A DNA stretch of 64,000 nt from Cyanobacterium aponinum PCC 10605 (GCF_000317675.1 NC_019776.1:744001-808000), one strand, 5' to 3'; shown: positions 28,150 through 37,986, counted from the first letter of the stretch. Translations and numbers: made by a program. Notes: generated by a model not told the origin, from the letters alone.

Positions 28150-29370
28150 TTACTGAGCATCTTCATTAATTAGATTTTTGATTTTGAACCATTTTTTCCT
28201 TAGTTTCCAAAATTTACTGCTTTTCATTCCCTCTATTTCAGCATTTTTATCATTAATTAATTTGCGCAAATTGGATATTTCTAAAGACTGATTTTTTTTA
28301 ATATCACTATGTTCTTGATTATATTTTTTCAAGGTTTCCTGTTGCTGAGATAAAATGCTTTGCAAATGTTGAATATAATGATTCAAGTCTTTTTTTTCTG
28401 CCTCATGGATTGTATATTGTCTTTTAATTATTTTCTCTTGTTCACGAATTAATTGTTTACATTTTATTAACTCATTTGTTGAATTTTGATTATCTTCTTC
28501 TTTTGATTTTATAGCTTTTTCTAGGCTATTTATGTATTCATCTTTAGTTTTAATCATTTTTTCTAAATTATCTATTTGTTCTGAACTAGGTTGTTTTTTC
28601 ATTTTTAAACTGTTAATATATTCGTCTTTAGAGTTAATAGCTGTTTGTAATTGAGCGATAGATTTTTGCTTTTCTAACTCAGGATAAGTGATAAATTGAT
28701 CAAAAACATTAACAGGAGTCCTGAATAAATTTTCCCAATGTTTAAATTCTTCAGCTACATAAAAATCATTTAAGCCATCAAAGTAAATATGATGATAATT
28801 ATATTGATGTAAGAAATTAGAAATATTAGTATTTTTTCTTTGGGGAGAATTAGGAATAGTGGCTTCTATAACTATCACTTTTGGGCGAAAATTTTCCCAG
28901 TCTCCACTATAAATTACTTTTTCTTCCCACCCTTCTACGTCCACTTTCAAAAAATCGATAGGTTGATGAATATATTGATGACAAATATCGGCTAATTTTT
29001 TTACTTTAACCGTATATTTTTCCATACTAAATCCGTCTTCCTTTGACAATTTTTCTGCCATTTCCTGATCAAATGTAGATAAGCCTGTATCAACTAAATC
29101 ACAAAATATTAATTCACCTTCTTCATCACTAATACCTATATTTAAATTAATATCTTCAGCGCGATCGCACTTCAACAGATTATAATATTGAGGTACTGGT
29201 TCAATATTTATTCCTCTCCATCCCCTCTCATAAAAAGCCTTGGTTACAGAATCATAAACAGGATGATTAGCACCAATATCAACATAAAATCCTGTATTTT
29301 GTTCTCTGAAAATACGATTTAACAAAACATCTTCAAAATTTTGAGCGTAAGAAATAAATTTATTTTTCAT
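28150..29370 (-). CDS. FkbM-family methyltransferase with long C-terminal coiled coil
   Basis: Product of 406 residues. Residues 1-205 form a FkbM-type SAM methyltransferase (SYAQNFEDVLLNRIF, GFYVDIGANHP as SAM loop, FLKVDVEGWEEKVI). Residues about 235-375 are heptad-rich coiled coil with a repeated KDEYINSL unit (about 247 and 273). The end, SSKFWKLRKKWFKIKN, is a tail often found on cyanobacterial and other bacterial glycan-synthesis proteins. It follows the glycosyltransferase gene by 40 bp on the same strand, so both likely act on one surface polysaccharide or glycan. The acceptor is unknown. Confidence 0.85.
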   Translation of the reverse strand: MKNKFISYAQNFEDVLLNRIFREQNTGFYVDIGANHPVYDSVTKAFYERGWRGINIEPVPQYYNLLKCDRAEDINLNIGISDEEGELIFCDLVDTGLSTFDQEMAEKLSKEDGFSMEKYTVKVKKLADICHQYIHQPIDFLKVDVEGWEEKVIYSGDWENFRPKVIVIEATIPNSPQRKNTNISNFLHQYNYHHIYFDGLNDFYVAEEFKHWENLFRTPVNVFDQFITYPELEKQKSIAQLQTAINSKDEYINSLKMKKQPSSEQIDNLEKMIKTKDEYINSLEKAIKSKEEDNQNSTNELIKCKQLIREQEKIIKRQYTIHEAEKKDLNHYIQHLQSILSQQQETLKKYNQEHSDIKKNQSLEISNLRKLINDKNAEIEGMKSSKFWKLRKKWFKIKNLINEDAQ

Positions 29371-29410
29371 AATTAAATTGATAATTATATATACTTAATA
29401 AGTGATTTTA

Positions 29411-31825
29411 TTATTTGATTAAACCTAAAGTTTGTAAACGATGTAAATATCTTTTTCCCGCACTTATGGGAGAATAATCCGTTTGAATTTTCAATTGTCC
29501 AGCCCTAGCAATTTTTTCAGTTTCAGATAAATTTTCCACTACTTTTTGCATCAACCAACTAGCATGATATATATCTGCTTTAGCCCACTTTTGCCCTTGT
29601 GCAAAAGGATAATCATTAGCATTTAAAGAGACTAATTGATAGTCAACAGGGAAACCAGTAGAGCTATTAATAAAATCACAATTTCCCGAATAATTAGTCG
29701 CAATGACAGGTTTTTTCAACAACATTGCCTCCGCCATTGTATAACCAAATCCTTCCGAACAATGTAAGGAAACATAGCAATCACAACAATCCATTAATGC
29801 TATAACTTCACTATGACTTAAACAATCATTAATGACGATAATATCATCTTCTCCATCAATCATTTTTAATAGCTTTTGATAATTTTTTTGATCTGGATCA
29901 TAACCTCTAGTTTTTATCACTAAAGCGGTAGGAATATCTAATTTTTTATTCCGAAAAGCAAGACGGTAAGCATCAATTACTGCTTGGGGATTTTTTCTGG
30001 TAGAAAAAGAGGCAAAATCAAAATTAAAATGAAATAAAAAGCAATCTTTTGGTAAGTTAAATAAACCTCTATCTACTTTAGTAAACTCACTAATAGTAAC
30101 AGCCGGTGGCATACAAATCACAGGAATATTTAATTGAGATTGTAGAGAGAATTGAACAAATTTCGATTCTACCCAAACCTCATCAATATCGTCATAATTT
30201 TTTACCCATTCTGTGGGAAATCTGCTTAATTCCCAAGCAGGCATATTAATGGTAAAAATAGGTTTATTACTTTTTTGTTTTACCTGATTTTTGACAATTT
30301 CTAACTGATCTGCGTTAACCTTGTAAATATGTATGGGAGAGTTAATTTGATTTACCAAAAATTGATTAACTTGTTGATCTTGTTGGCGAGTATAGTTGTT
30401 ATCAACGTGAAAACCTTTCACCGGAAAAGTAACCGCATCAAAACTTTTTATAACCATTCTTGCCGCTTGTCCAACCCCTGTTTCTGTCTTTAAATAACCA
30501 ATAATGTTAATAGGTGATTTACTTTTTATAATTTCTTGAGGAGTTGATTTATAATGGGAAAGTTGCTGTTGCAAAATATTAATTATTGGTTCAATAAAAT
30601 AGTCATCAAATTGATTAATTTCTGCATTTTCTATAAACCATTGAATATATCTAACTCTCCCTTGATCAGTGTTTAAATCAAAGGCTAATTTAAGATCGTC
30701 TCTAAACTCCCATAAAAAATACATTAAATTGGTTACAAAAATATGATGATTATTGTTAAGAGGATTATTAAAATCATTTAAGTATTCAGCGAAATTTTCA
30801 AAAGGATTATCACACCAGAAATCATTTAATTTTCTATAAAATTTTCTAAAAATACTTGTGATAAAAGAGCCATTATTAAAATAACTATAAAAATATTTTG
30901 GTTTAAATTTATTAGCAAAACTATAATGTTTTAATTTGAGTATATAATTGTCAACTAATTCTTGTATTTCGGGGCTAAGATTTCCATTAAAAGTGTGAGT
31001 ATATTTAGATAATCTTTGATTATTTTTTACATCAATACCACTATAGTGAAAAAAAACTAAAGGGTGATTATCAACAAACCAATTATTATTTTTTTTCTCT
31101 AATTTTCTTTGTTCTAAATTCCAATAAGCAACATTAACATTTGTATCTTTAAGAATGGTAACTTTGTCATGAAAAGCTGGTAATAAATCAACAAATTTTT
31201 GATCAACAAAAATACCCTTCTCTTGTTCACTTAAACAATGAAAACGTAATTTTCTACCCCACCAGTGTAAAAATTCAATTACTTGACAACTATTACTGAC
31301 AGCAATAAAACCCAAGTTATAAATACCCGCTTGCATGACTCCAATATCTCCGGGGTAGCCTTCTCCTTCTGAAGGTTTAGTTATATGGGGGGTAATTACA
31401 AAATCACTGCCATTATCTAAAGCTGAAAAAATAGAATCTAAAGGAGCGTATAATTCTATATCTGGATCTAAATAAACTACTTGGTCAAAATTATATTTTT
31501 CGATCAATAACTGCATCATAAATGGTTTTAGAGCAGTATTAAACTCCATTATGTCGTAGCGAAAGGCAAAATCATGAAAATTGGGTATATTTAATTCTTC
31601 TCCTTCGATAATATTAACGTTATTTATCTCTAGGGGAAATAAGGGGTCTTTTTTATCAGCAAGACAAAGATATATTTGGTCTGAAGGATGATATTTTTGT
31701 AATGAGTGAAACAAAATTCTTGCATATGGTAAATAATTATTAGAACAAATGGTAAAGATTGCTCTTTTTTTATTAGTTAAATTATTGTTAACCGATATAT
31801 TATCTACCTTTTGAGTATTGCTCAT
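29411..31825 (-). CDS. Two-module glycosyltransferase (GT8-like + GT4-like), 804 aa
   Basis: Residues 21-300 form an A-fold transferase with the metal/sugar-nucleotide motif VVYLDPDIELY (about 116-126). A connecting helical region contains ENFAEYLNDFNNP. Residues about 440-800 form a GT-B enzyme of GT1/GT4 type: IIGYLKTETGVGQAARM opening, FNFDFASFSTRKNP, and the sugar-nucleotide site HCSEGFGYTMAEAML with YSGNCDF. Two activities in one chain suggest stepwise addition of two sugars. It is very AT-rich and has no HIP1 octamer. It pairs with the downstream FkbM gene. No polymerase or flippase genes are close, so the product is unknown. Confidence 0.85.
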   Translation of the reverse strand: MSNTQKVDNISVNNNLTNKKRAIFTICSNNYLPYARILFHSLQKYHPSDQIYLCLADKKDPLFPLEINNVNIIEGEELNIPNFHDFAFRYDIMEFNTALKPFMMQLLIEKYNFDQVVYLDPDIELYAPLDSIFSALDNGSDFVITPHITKPSEGEGYPGDIGVMQAGIYNLGFIAVSNSCQVIEFLHWWGRKLRFHCLSEQEKGIFVDQKFVDLLPAFHDKVTILKDTNVNVAYWNLEQRKLEKKNNNWFVDNHPLVFFHYSGIDVKNNQRLSKYTHTFNGNLSPEIQELVDNYILKLKHYSFANKFKPKYFYSYFNNGSFITSIFRKFYRKLNDFWCDNPFENFAEYLNDFNNPLNNNHHIFVTNLMYFLWEFRDDLKLAFDLNTDQGRVRYIQWFIENAEINQFDDYFIEPIINILQQQLSHYKSTPQEIIKSKSPINIIGYLKTETGVGQAARMVIKSFDAVTFPVKGFHVDNNYTRQQDQQVNQFLVNQINSPIHIYKVNADQLEIVKNQVKQKSNKPIFTINMPAWELSRFPTEWVKNYDDIDEVWVESKFVQFSLQSQLNIPVICMPPAVTISEFTKVDRGLFNLPKDCFLFHFNFDFASFSTRKNPQAVIDAYRLAFRNKKLDIPTALVIKTRGYDPDQKNYQKLLKMIDGEDDIIVINDCLSHSEVIALMDCCDCYVSLHCSEGFGYTMAEAMLLKKPVIATNYSGNCDFINSSTGFPVDYQLVSLNANDYPFAQGQKWAKADIYHASWLMQKVVENLSETEKIARAGQLKIQTDYSPISAGKRYLHRLQTLGLIK

Positions 31826-32233
31826 GGTGAATTATTGATCTATAAATTGATTATGAAAATAGATTGTTCAAGGCTCATTCTACTTTATTTTGAGCAAATT
31901 TTATATTTTTTTATGGGATTAAATTTTTTTAATCTACAGAATGGTAATTTCTTTTTTTCTGATTTGATGATTTTCTTAAGTCTAAATATTATCGAGAAAT
32001 AGTGTTATAATTTTATTTGATTGTTCCTTTTTTATTCAAATATATTTAGTTATCATAAAGTATAAATTAATCATTAAAAATAATTATTAAAAATTTATTT
32101 TATGAAACTATTAAAATATCTCTTTTTTTATATTAATAAAATATTAAAAATCATAGATTTTGTCTGTGTAATAATGAGAAATATTTTATATTTGATAAGT
32201 TTATATTAATATTTAATTTTTAGCTATTGACAT
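31826..32233. other. Very AT-rich divergent intergenic region
   Basis: About 400 bp between the glycosyltransferase (minus) and hemW (plus), with long A/T runs and almost no G or C. It lacks the repeat families that fill the other spacers here. The 63-codon frame at 31811-32002 (starting in the overlap) has no recognisable features. I see no RNA gene. Confidence 0.55.
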
Positions 32234-33421
32234 ATGAGCATAAATTCTGCTTATTTACATATTCCATTTTGTCGAAGAAGATGCTTTTATTGTGATTTTC
32301 CCATTACTGTTTTAGGGGATAATGGTGGAAATACTTACTCTAATTGGCAAAAAGAATATGTTGATTTTATTTGTCAAGAAATTATTGTTACTTCAAAATG
32401 TAGTAATCGGCCTTTAGATACAGTTTTTTTTGGAGGGGGGACTCCTTCTTTATTAGCATTAGAAGGCTTAGAAACTATTTTAAACACTTTAAATAACTGT
32501 TTTGGAATCAATCAAAAAGCAGAAATTTCTTTAGAAATTGACCCAGCAACTTTTAACTTAGAGAAACTAAAAAGTTATAAAAAATTAGGAATCAATCGCA
32601 TTAGTTTGGGAATTCAAGCATTTCAGGATAATTTATTAGAGTTTTCTGGTAGAACTCATCGAGTTAAAGATATATATGAGGGGGTAGAATGGATTAATGT
32701 CGCTGATTTTGAGAATTGGAGTTTAGATTTAATCTCTGGTTTACCCTATCAAACTTTAAATGATTGGCTCGATTCCCTTGAAAAAGCGATCGCACTTTCG
32801 CCAAAACATATTTCCTGTTATGATTTAGTATTAGAACCAACAACCGTATTCGGAAAGAAATATCAAGAGGGAGATAACCCTTTACCAATGGATGAGATAA
32901 CAGCACAAATGTATCGCCTCGCTTCAGAAAAATTGGGATTACATTTCTATGAACATTATGAAATTTCCAACTATGCTCAAAAGGGTTATGAATGCCGTCA
33001 TAATCAAGTTTATTGGTTAAATCAATCCTATTATGGCTTTGGTATGGGGGCGGCTAGTTATGTTAATAATATTCGTTTTACTCGTCCTCGCACCCGTCAG
33101 GAATATTTTAAATGGGTAGAGCAATTAAAAGCAAATCAAGGAAAAATAGAAGCTATAGTTACTTCTAAAAATGAACAAATACTAGAAACTTTAATGTTAG
33201 GTTTAAGATTAAAAAAAGGCGTTAATTTATCTGAGTTAAAAAGTCAATTTGGGGAATATATAGAAACAAAAATTATTGATTGTTTAAAGAATCACATTGA
33301 AACAAATTTAGTTATTTTTGACCCTCACACCCTACAATTAAGGTTGAGTGATCCTGATGGTTTTTTATATTCAAATCAAGTATTAACTGCTTTGTTTAGA
33401 GAATTTGATGATGAGGGATAA
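32234..33421 (+). CDS. hemW: Radical SAM heme chaperone HemW
   Basis: Product of 395 residues, formerly annotated as oxygen-independent coproporphyrinogen oxidase. The start AYLHIPFCRRRCFYCDF carries the CxxxCxxC [4Fe-4S] motif (residues 13-20). Next come FFGGGTPSLL, EIDPATFNLEKL, GINRISLGIQAFQDNLLEFSGRTH and the C-terminal HNQVYWLNQSYYGFGMGAASYV. HemW binds heme and delivers it to respiratory proteins; a true HemN would carry an extra N-terminal segment and a fourth cysteine in CxxxCxxCxC, while here the motif ends CDF as in HemW. ATG start. Confidence 0.93.
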   Translation: MSINSAYLHIPFCRRRCFYCDFPITVLGDNGGNTYSNWQKEYVDFICQEIIVTSKCSNRPLDTVFFGGGTPSLLALEGLETILNTLNNCFGINQKAEISLEIDPATFNLEKLKSYKKLGINRISLGIQAFQDNLLEFSGRTHRVKDIYEGVEWINVADFENWSLDLISGLPYQTLNDWLDSLEKAIALSPKHISCYDLVLEPTTVFGKKYQEGDNPLPMDEITAQMYRLASEKLGLHFYEHYEISNYAQKGYECRHNQVYWLNQSYYGFGMGAASYVNNIRFTRPRTRQEYFKWVEQLKANQGKIEAIVTSKNEQILETLMLGLRLKKGVNLSELKSQFGEYIETKIIDCLKNHIETNLVIFDPHTLQLRLSDPDGFLYSNQVLTALFREFDDEG

Positions 33422-33571
33422 TAAAGGGCAAAGGGCTGTATCAGCGCAAGTGAATAGTTTATAGTTGATAACAAATAATTAGAAACACCTAAAACCTAAC
33501 ACTCCTTTTTTCACTCATTTCCCCTCCCCCAAATGCTCCAATCCCCCAATTCATAACGACTCCAAACCAAA

Positions 33572-34078
33572 TTAACTTATTTTCATGGCAACTAACTGAG
33601 AAATAACCTCTCGGGCAGAATCTAAATTCAAAGACTTTTGATAGTTAGTAATAATTTGTCTTCCCACTACATTCATCCCAATATAGGAAAGTTGCGATCG
33701 CATCGCCAATAATACATACTGGCCACCACCACCGCTATGGGTAGCAATCATGGCAGGTTTACTGTTAAAACATCTACGCCAATCATCACCACTAACACTC
33801 AACCATGCGATCGCATTTGTGAGAATTGGAGGGATACCACCATTATATTCAGGGGCGACAAAAATCATTCCCTCAGTATTAATAAGAGTTTGAGATAGTG
33901 ATTGTACTTTATCAGGAATACCCGATTGAGCCTGAATTTTAGGAGTGTATAAAGGTAAATCTTCTTCAATTAAATCAATAATTTGAGTTTGTTGACCCAT
34001 TTCTATGGCAATTTTATTGAGTTGATGGGCTAACTCTAAATTTTTATTATTACTAGCAACAATAATTGATATTTTCAT
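33572..34078 (-). CDS. NADPH-dependent FMN reductase family protein
   Basis: Flavodoxin-like protein of 168 residues. The start MKISIIVASNNKNLELAHQL is a flavin phosphate loop (NxxxL), and FVAPEYNGGIPPILTNAIAWLS is the hallmark segment of NAD(P)H:FMN reductases. The C-terminal YQKSLNLDSAREVI belongs to the helix of the fold. Members reduce FMN, quinones or azo compounds; the true substrate cannot be read from the sequence. It is downstream of ndhA on the same strand but separated by 321 bp of repeats. Confidence 0.85.
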   Translation of the reverse strand: MKISIIVASNNKNLELAHQLNKIAIEMGQQTQIIDLIEEDLPLYTPKIQAQSGIPDKVQSLSQTLINTEGMIFVAPEYNGGIPPILTNAIAWLSVSGDDWRRCFNSKPAMIATHSGGGGQYVLLAMRSQLSYIGMNVVGRQIITNYQKSLNLDSAREVISQLVAMKIS

Positions 34079-34399
34079 AATCGAAATTTGGGTAAGTTTT
34101 AGATTTTAGTTTTCAAATACCAATGATTAGGGAAAACCGTTTGGGGTTAGGAGTTATGAAAGAGGTTTTAGGTTGCAGGTGGTAGGGGATGGGAGGATGA
34201 GGTGATGAGGGAGATAAGGTGTCAGGTTTCAGGTTTCAGGTTTTAGAAGAAAGTAATAAGTATTCAGAGTTTTTAATTCTTAATTTTTAATTCTTAATTG
34301 TTAATTATCAACTATTTACCCCAACACTATTTACCTTTGCCCCTTGCCCCTTGCCCTTTTTTTTCTTAACCAGACACCTTAAATGCACTCCTAGCTTAA
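34079..34399. other. Repeat-filled spacer between ndhA and FMN reductase gene
   Basis: Contains (caggttt)-type heptamers at 34223-34245, 'ttaattcttaat' blocks and (ttgcccc)-type heptamers at about 34335-34356. No gene or clear terminator is visible. In most cyanobacteria ndhI would be expected at this side of ndhA. Confidence 0.6.
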
Positions 34400-35518
34400 T
34401 TATCCACCGAAAGCAACGGGAAAAGCTAACTTTAAAGCCGCAGTCAACAAGAGATTAACTAAAGCAACAGGAAGCAAAAATTTCCAACCTAAATCTAGTA
34501 ACTGGTCAATTCTTACCCTAGGTACAGTCCAACGTAGTAAAATAGCGATGAACACGAGGAAATAAGCCTTTAACACCATCATGGTGATACCTAAAGAAGC
34601 AGTAATTACCTGTAACCAAGGAGTATTTTCACTCACACCTAACCAACTAGCCAGATTGTTGAGAGGAATGGGAAATTCCCAACCGCCGAGGTATAAAACA
34701 GCAAATACAAGAGCAGATAAAACTAAGTTGACATAAGAACCAACATAGAATAAACCAAATTTCATCCCTGCATATTCCGTTTGATAACCTGCCACTAACT
34801 CTTCCTCAGCTTCAGGTAAATCGAAAGGTAAACGCTCACATTCAGCTAAAGCAGCGATCCAAAAAATTAAAAAACCCACAGGTTGGCGCCAAATATTCCA
34901 ACCCAAAATACCATAGCCTGATTGTTGTTCCACAATATCAATAGTACTTAGACTATTAGACATCATTGCGATCGCAAGTACAGCTAAAGCAAGAGGTATT
35001 TCATAACTAATAGATTGAGCCGCCGCCCTTAAACCACCAAGTAAAGAGTATTTATTATTGGAAGCATAACCCGACATCAGTAAACCAATAGGGGCAATAC
35101 TAGATAAAGAAATCCAAATAAAAATACCCATATTAAGATCAGTGATAACTAAATTTTGTCCAAAGGGTACGATTAAATAGGATAAAAAGACGGGTATAAC
35201 AACGATAGCGGGGCCAAGAGTAAAGAGTAAGCCATCGGCCTTAGAAGGGATAATATCTTCTTTAAATACTAATTTAATCCCGTCAGCCACAGGTTGCAAC
35301 ACCCCTAAAGGACCTGCATATTCAGGACCAATTCTTTGTTGGGCAGCCGCAGAGATTTTTCTTTCCAACCATACACTAACTAATACCCCCACCGTTGCAC
35401 CAATAATCATTAAACCCAAAGGTAAAGGAATCCATAGCGTTTTTGCTAATTCTGGGGGTAATCCCAAATCCGTCAGAGAAGTAATAAAACTTCCTTGTAA
35501 ATCAATTCCTGCACTCAT
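34400..35518 (-). CDS. ndhA: NAD(P)H-quinone oxidoreductase subunit 1 (NdhA)
   Basis: Membrane subunit (372 residues, about eight helices) of thylakoid NDH-1, homologous to NuoH, near the quinone site. Motifs: [73 protein letters not shown] and the C-terminal [19 protein letters not shown]. It works in cyclic electron flow and respiration. In cyanobacteria ndhA usually heads ndhA-ndhI-ndhG-ndhE; here no ndhI follows, so the operon is split. A pyrimidine-rich leader and spacer lie upstream. Confidence 0.96.
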   Translation of the reverse strand: MSAGIDLQGSFITSLTDLGLPPELAKTLWIPLPLGLMIIGATVGVLVSVWLERKISAAAQQRIGPEYAGPLGVLQPVADGIKLVFKEDIIPSKADGLLFTLGPAIVVIPVFLSYLIVPFGQNLVITDLNMGIFIWISLSSIAPIGLLMSGYASNNKYSLLGGLRAAAQSISYEIPLALAVLAIAMMSNSLSTIDIVEQQSGYGILGWNIWRQPVGFLIFWIAALAECERLPFDLPEAEEELVAGYQTEYAGMKFGLFYVGSYVNLVLSALVFAVLYLGGWEFPIPLNNLASWLGVSENTPWLQVITASLGITMMVLKAYFLVFIAILLRWTVPRVRIDQLLDLGWKFLLPVALVNLLLTAALKLAFPVAFGG

Positions 35519-35640
35519 TTGTATTTACTTTTATCAATATAAAGTGTTCGTAACTTATAGCTTTTGTTATTTTAACCTTAGCTGTTGCATTTGGAATGAA
35601 CAATCAACATAGCAAAAAAGATATTCTTCCGTTTTCCTTC

Positions 35641-35692
35641 ATTGACATACTCCCGCCACTAAACCCTACGGGCTATAGTGAGAGATTCTGAA
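35641..35692 (+). mobile_element. Possible remnant of an IS200/IS605-type right end
   Basis: 'gacatactcccgcc', then an imperfect hairpin (CACTAAACCC-TAC-GGGCTATAGTG, 35657-35680), then 'agagattctg'. In cyanobacteria such 'gacat..ctccc - hairpin - gag(a)ttct' strings are typical right ends of tnpB-bearing elements. No tnpA or tnpB lies beside it. Confidence 0.4.
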
Positions 35693-35797
35693 CAGCCAGT
35701 TACCTGACCATTTATCCACTCAAACAACGATAAAAGAGAAAAAAGAGGTTATGACTGACTGGAAAGACTAAATAGTTACCCAAGTTTAAGGAAAAAA

Positions 35798-35832
35798 AGG
35801 CAAAAGGCAAAAGGCAAGAGGCAAGAGGCAAA
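35798..35832 (+). repeat. Tandem heptamer array, AGGCAA(A/G), five units
   Basis: Units AGGCAAA, AGGCAAA, AGGCAAG, AGGCAAG, AGGCAAA in direct succession, immediately before the CTCGAG repeat. The same heptamer-plus-CTCGAG arrangement recurs at about 50803-50855. Confidence 0.85.
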
Positions 35833-35869
35833 CCCCCCTTATATCCCCCCTCGAGAGGGGGGAGGGCAA
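35831..35869. repeat. CTCGAG palindromic repeat (empty site 1)
   Basis: aaccccccttatat followed by a hairpin CCCCCCTC-GA-GAGGGGGG (35845-35862) and 'agggcaaa'. This is the uninterrupted form of the repeat into which the type II MITE is inserted at 43145. Another copy is at 50820-50856. Confidence 0.8.
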
Positions 35870-35940
35870 AGGAAAAATTAAGAATTAGGAATTAAAAACC
35901 CCGAACACTCATTATTTGTTACTCATTACTTTCTCTCAAC

Positions 35941-36012
35941 ACCTGCAACCTGCAACCTGAAACCTGACACCTACCCTTATCCAATATTCTTAAACCGAAC
36001 TGAGACTTAATT
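35941..36012 (+). repeat. Solitary right end of MITE-like element type I
   Basis: Heptamers (cctgcaa, cctgaaa, cctgaca) then CTTATCCAATATTCTTAAAC and CGAACTGAGACTTAATTA, matching the right end of copies B and C with a few changes. Confidence 0.65.
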
Positions 36013-36202
36013 AATCAACAAAATTTTCCCTAAAACAATCATTAAATTGGGAAAAATATATTTACAATCAATTTAAACTCAATTTAAAATCAGTTTATGT
36101 CAATTATAAATGCTTTTCTCCGCTCTCCTTCTCACTTTTAAGGGGAGACACAGAGGGGTTTCACCTTTTCTCTACCACCAGCAGACAACTTTCATATCGA
36201 AC

Positions 36203-36895
36203 TCAAGTAATAGTCACATCTTTCAAAGGCAAAGATTTACTAGAATTATTACTTGAAGTTGTGCCATTAGTATTGGGGCTAACAATTCCCCCCGAAATTA
36301 AAACTTTAAAAGCGTCTTCAATGGATATAGAAAGGTTAATGACTTCTTCTTCTGGTATCACTGCGTACCATCCAGAAGTAGGATTAGGGGTGGTGGGAAT
36401 AAAAACGCTTAACATATTTTTGTCAAAATGTTCTTGTATCATGCCACTTACTTTACCCGTGACAAAGCCGACACTCCAAACTCCTTTGCGGGGATATTCT
36501 ACCATTACCACCCGTCGGAATTTTGTTTGTGAATCTTGAAAAAGTGTTTCTAATATTTGTTTGAGAGTTTTGTAAATTGAACCCGCAAGGGGAATCGCTT
36601 GTAATATTCTTTCGCCCACATCCAGCAACCACTGTCCAACAATATTTCTTGCCATTAAGCCGATCAATAAAATCAGTGCAAAAGGTACTGTTAGGCCTAC
36701 GAAAAAATTGAGAAAATTGGTTAAGATAGGGTGCAAACCGTCAAAAGGATTAATTTGTTTTGGTATTTGAGTTAAAAATTTTATCGCCCAATTAGCTATG
36801 ACATAGCTCAACCAAATAGTTGTCGCTAGGGGTATAACGACTAATAATCCAGCAATCAGGTCATTTTTTAAATCTTGCTTTATGCGTTGTAACAC
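36203..36895 (-). CDS. DUF502 membrane protein (230 aa)
   Basis: Two to three membrane helices: about 15-37 (AGLLVVIPLATTIWLSYVI) and 60-85 (FFVGLTVPFALILLIGLMAR). The rest is a soluble C-terminal domain with PLAGSIYKTLKQ, VVMVEYPRKGVWSVGFVTG and VFIPTTPNPTSGWYAVI, the DUF502 signature. Family members are widespread in cyanobacteria and plants (COV-like) with unknown biochemical role. Start is GTG. It is divergent from nadK with 133 bp between them. The Ser/Asn-rich tail is poorly conserved. Confidence 0.88.
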   Translation of the reverse strand: MLQRIKQDLKNDLIAGLLVVIPLATTIWLSYVIANWAIKFLTQIPKQINPFDGLHPILTNFLNFFVGLTVPFALILLIGLMARNIVGQWLLDVGERILQAIPLAGSIYKTLKQILETLFQDSQTKFRRVVMVEYPRKGVWSVGFVTGKVSGMIQEHFDKNMLSVFIPTTPNPTSGWYAVIPEEEVINLSISIEDAFKVLISGGIVSPNTNGTTSSNNSSKSLPLKDVTIT

Positions 36896-37028
36896 AATTT
36901 CTCTGTTGTTATTGGTTTATAAGTTAATGACAATTTCATTATTAACTAAAAATTAATCATTAACAATATGGCAAAGATTTAGGGATAATTTTGAGCTAAA
37001 ATTGAGGAAATACTAGATAGATAAATCC

Positions 37029-37949
37029 GTGCGTCTCAAACAAGTGATTATTGCCTATAAGGCAGAGGATAAAGAAAGTAAAAAGTGGGCTGAAAGGTGT
37101 GCTAAAGAATTAGAAGCTCGTCAATGTAAGGTGTTGTTAGGACCTAGTGGAGTTAAAGATAATCCCTATCCCGTGTTTTTAGCTTCAACAGGACAAAAAA
37201 TAGATTTAGGTATAATTTTGGGGGGAGACGGTACGGTTTTGGCGGCGGCGCGTCATTTATCTCCTGAGAGTATCCCTTTATTAGCGGTGAATGTAGGGGG
37301 ACATTTGGGGTTTTTGACTGAGCCTTTTGAGTTGTTTAAAGATACCGAAAAACTTTGGCATCGTTTGGAGAATGATTTATATGCGGTAGAAAGAAGAATG
37401 ATGCTCGAAGCTCAGGTTTGGGAAAGAGAGAAGGATAATTGTGAGCCTGTGAGCGATCGCTTTTTTTGTTTAAATGAAATGTGTGTGAAACCTGCTTGTT
37501 TGGATAGAATGCCAACTTCTTTGTTGGAAATGGAGGTGGATGGAGAAGTAGTAGATCAGTATCATGGTGATGGGTTGATCGTTTCTACTCCTACTGGTTC
37601 AACCTGTTATACTGCTTCCGCTAATGGCCCGATTATGCACCCGGGCATGAGTGCGATCGCAGTTACGCCTATTTGTCCTTTAAGTCTATCTAGTCGCTCT
37701 TTGATATTACCTCCGAGGTCTGTAGTTAGTATTTGGAGTTTGGGAGACTACGAGTTAAATAATAAATTATGGACTGATGGCGCATTGGCAACTACGATGT
37801 GGCCTGGGCAGTGGGTAAATGTCAAGATGGCTGACTGTAATGCTCAATTTATTATCCTCAGAGATTCTCATTCTTTTTATAAAACCCTTAGAGATAAACT
37901 ACAATGGGCAGGGGCGAGAATTTACTATCAAAATAATCATCGTAATTAA
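37029..37949 (+). CDS. nadK: NAD kinase
   Basis: Product of 306 residues that phosphorylates NAD to NADP. Motifs: LGGDGTVLAAARHL (about 63-76), NVGGHLGFLTE, the NE/D site in CLNEMCVKPACLDRM, STPTGSTCYTASANGPI and LPPRSVVSIW. It starts with GTG; cyanobacterial genomes often carry two nadK paralogues and this one has the longer form. Divergent from the DUF502 gene. Followed by heptamer repeats. Confidence 0.94.
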   Translation: MRLKQVIIAYKAEDKESKKWAERCAKELEARQCKVLLGPSGVKDNPYPVFLASTGQKIDLGIILGGDGTVLAAARHLSPESIPLLAVNVGGHLGFLTEPFELFKDTEKLWHRLENDLYAVERRMMLEAQVWEREKDNCEPVSDRFFCLNEMCVKPACLDRMPTSLLEMEVDGEVVDQYHGDGLIVSTPTGSTCYTASANGPIMHPGMSAIAVTPICPLSLSSRSLILPPRSVVSIWSLGDYELNNKLWTDGALATTMWPGQWVNVKMADCNAQFIILRDSHSFYKTLRDKLQWAGARIYYQNNHRN

Positions 37950-37986
37950 GCTAGGAGTGCATTTAAGTTGTCTGGTTAAGACAGGC

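Larger units (their letters stand above)
35519..36202. other. 684-bp spacer with transposon-end-like hairpin, heptamers and repeats
   Basis: The longest spacer in the window. It contains a IS200/IS605-end-like hairpin (35641-35692), a five-unit heptamer array (35798-35832), a CTCGAG hairpin (35834-35869), a solitary MITE-like right end (35941-36012) and AT-rich DNA. No gene is visible on either strand. Confidence 0.65.

Noticed and set aside
31811-32002. 63-codon frame in the AT-rich spacer
   Set aside because: Hydrophobic only because of T-rich DNA, overlaps the glycosyltransferase start, no family pattern.
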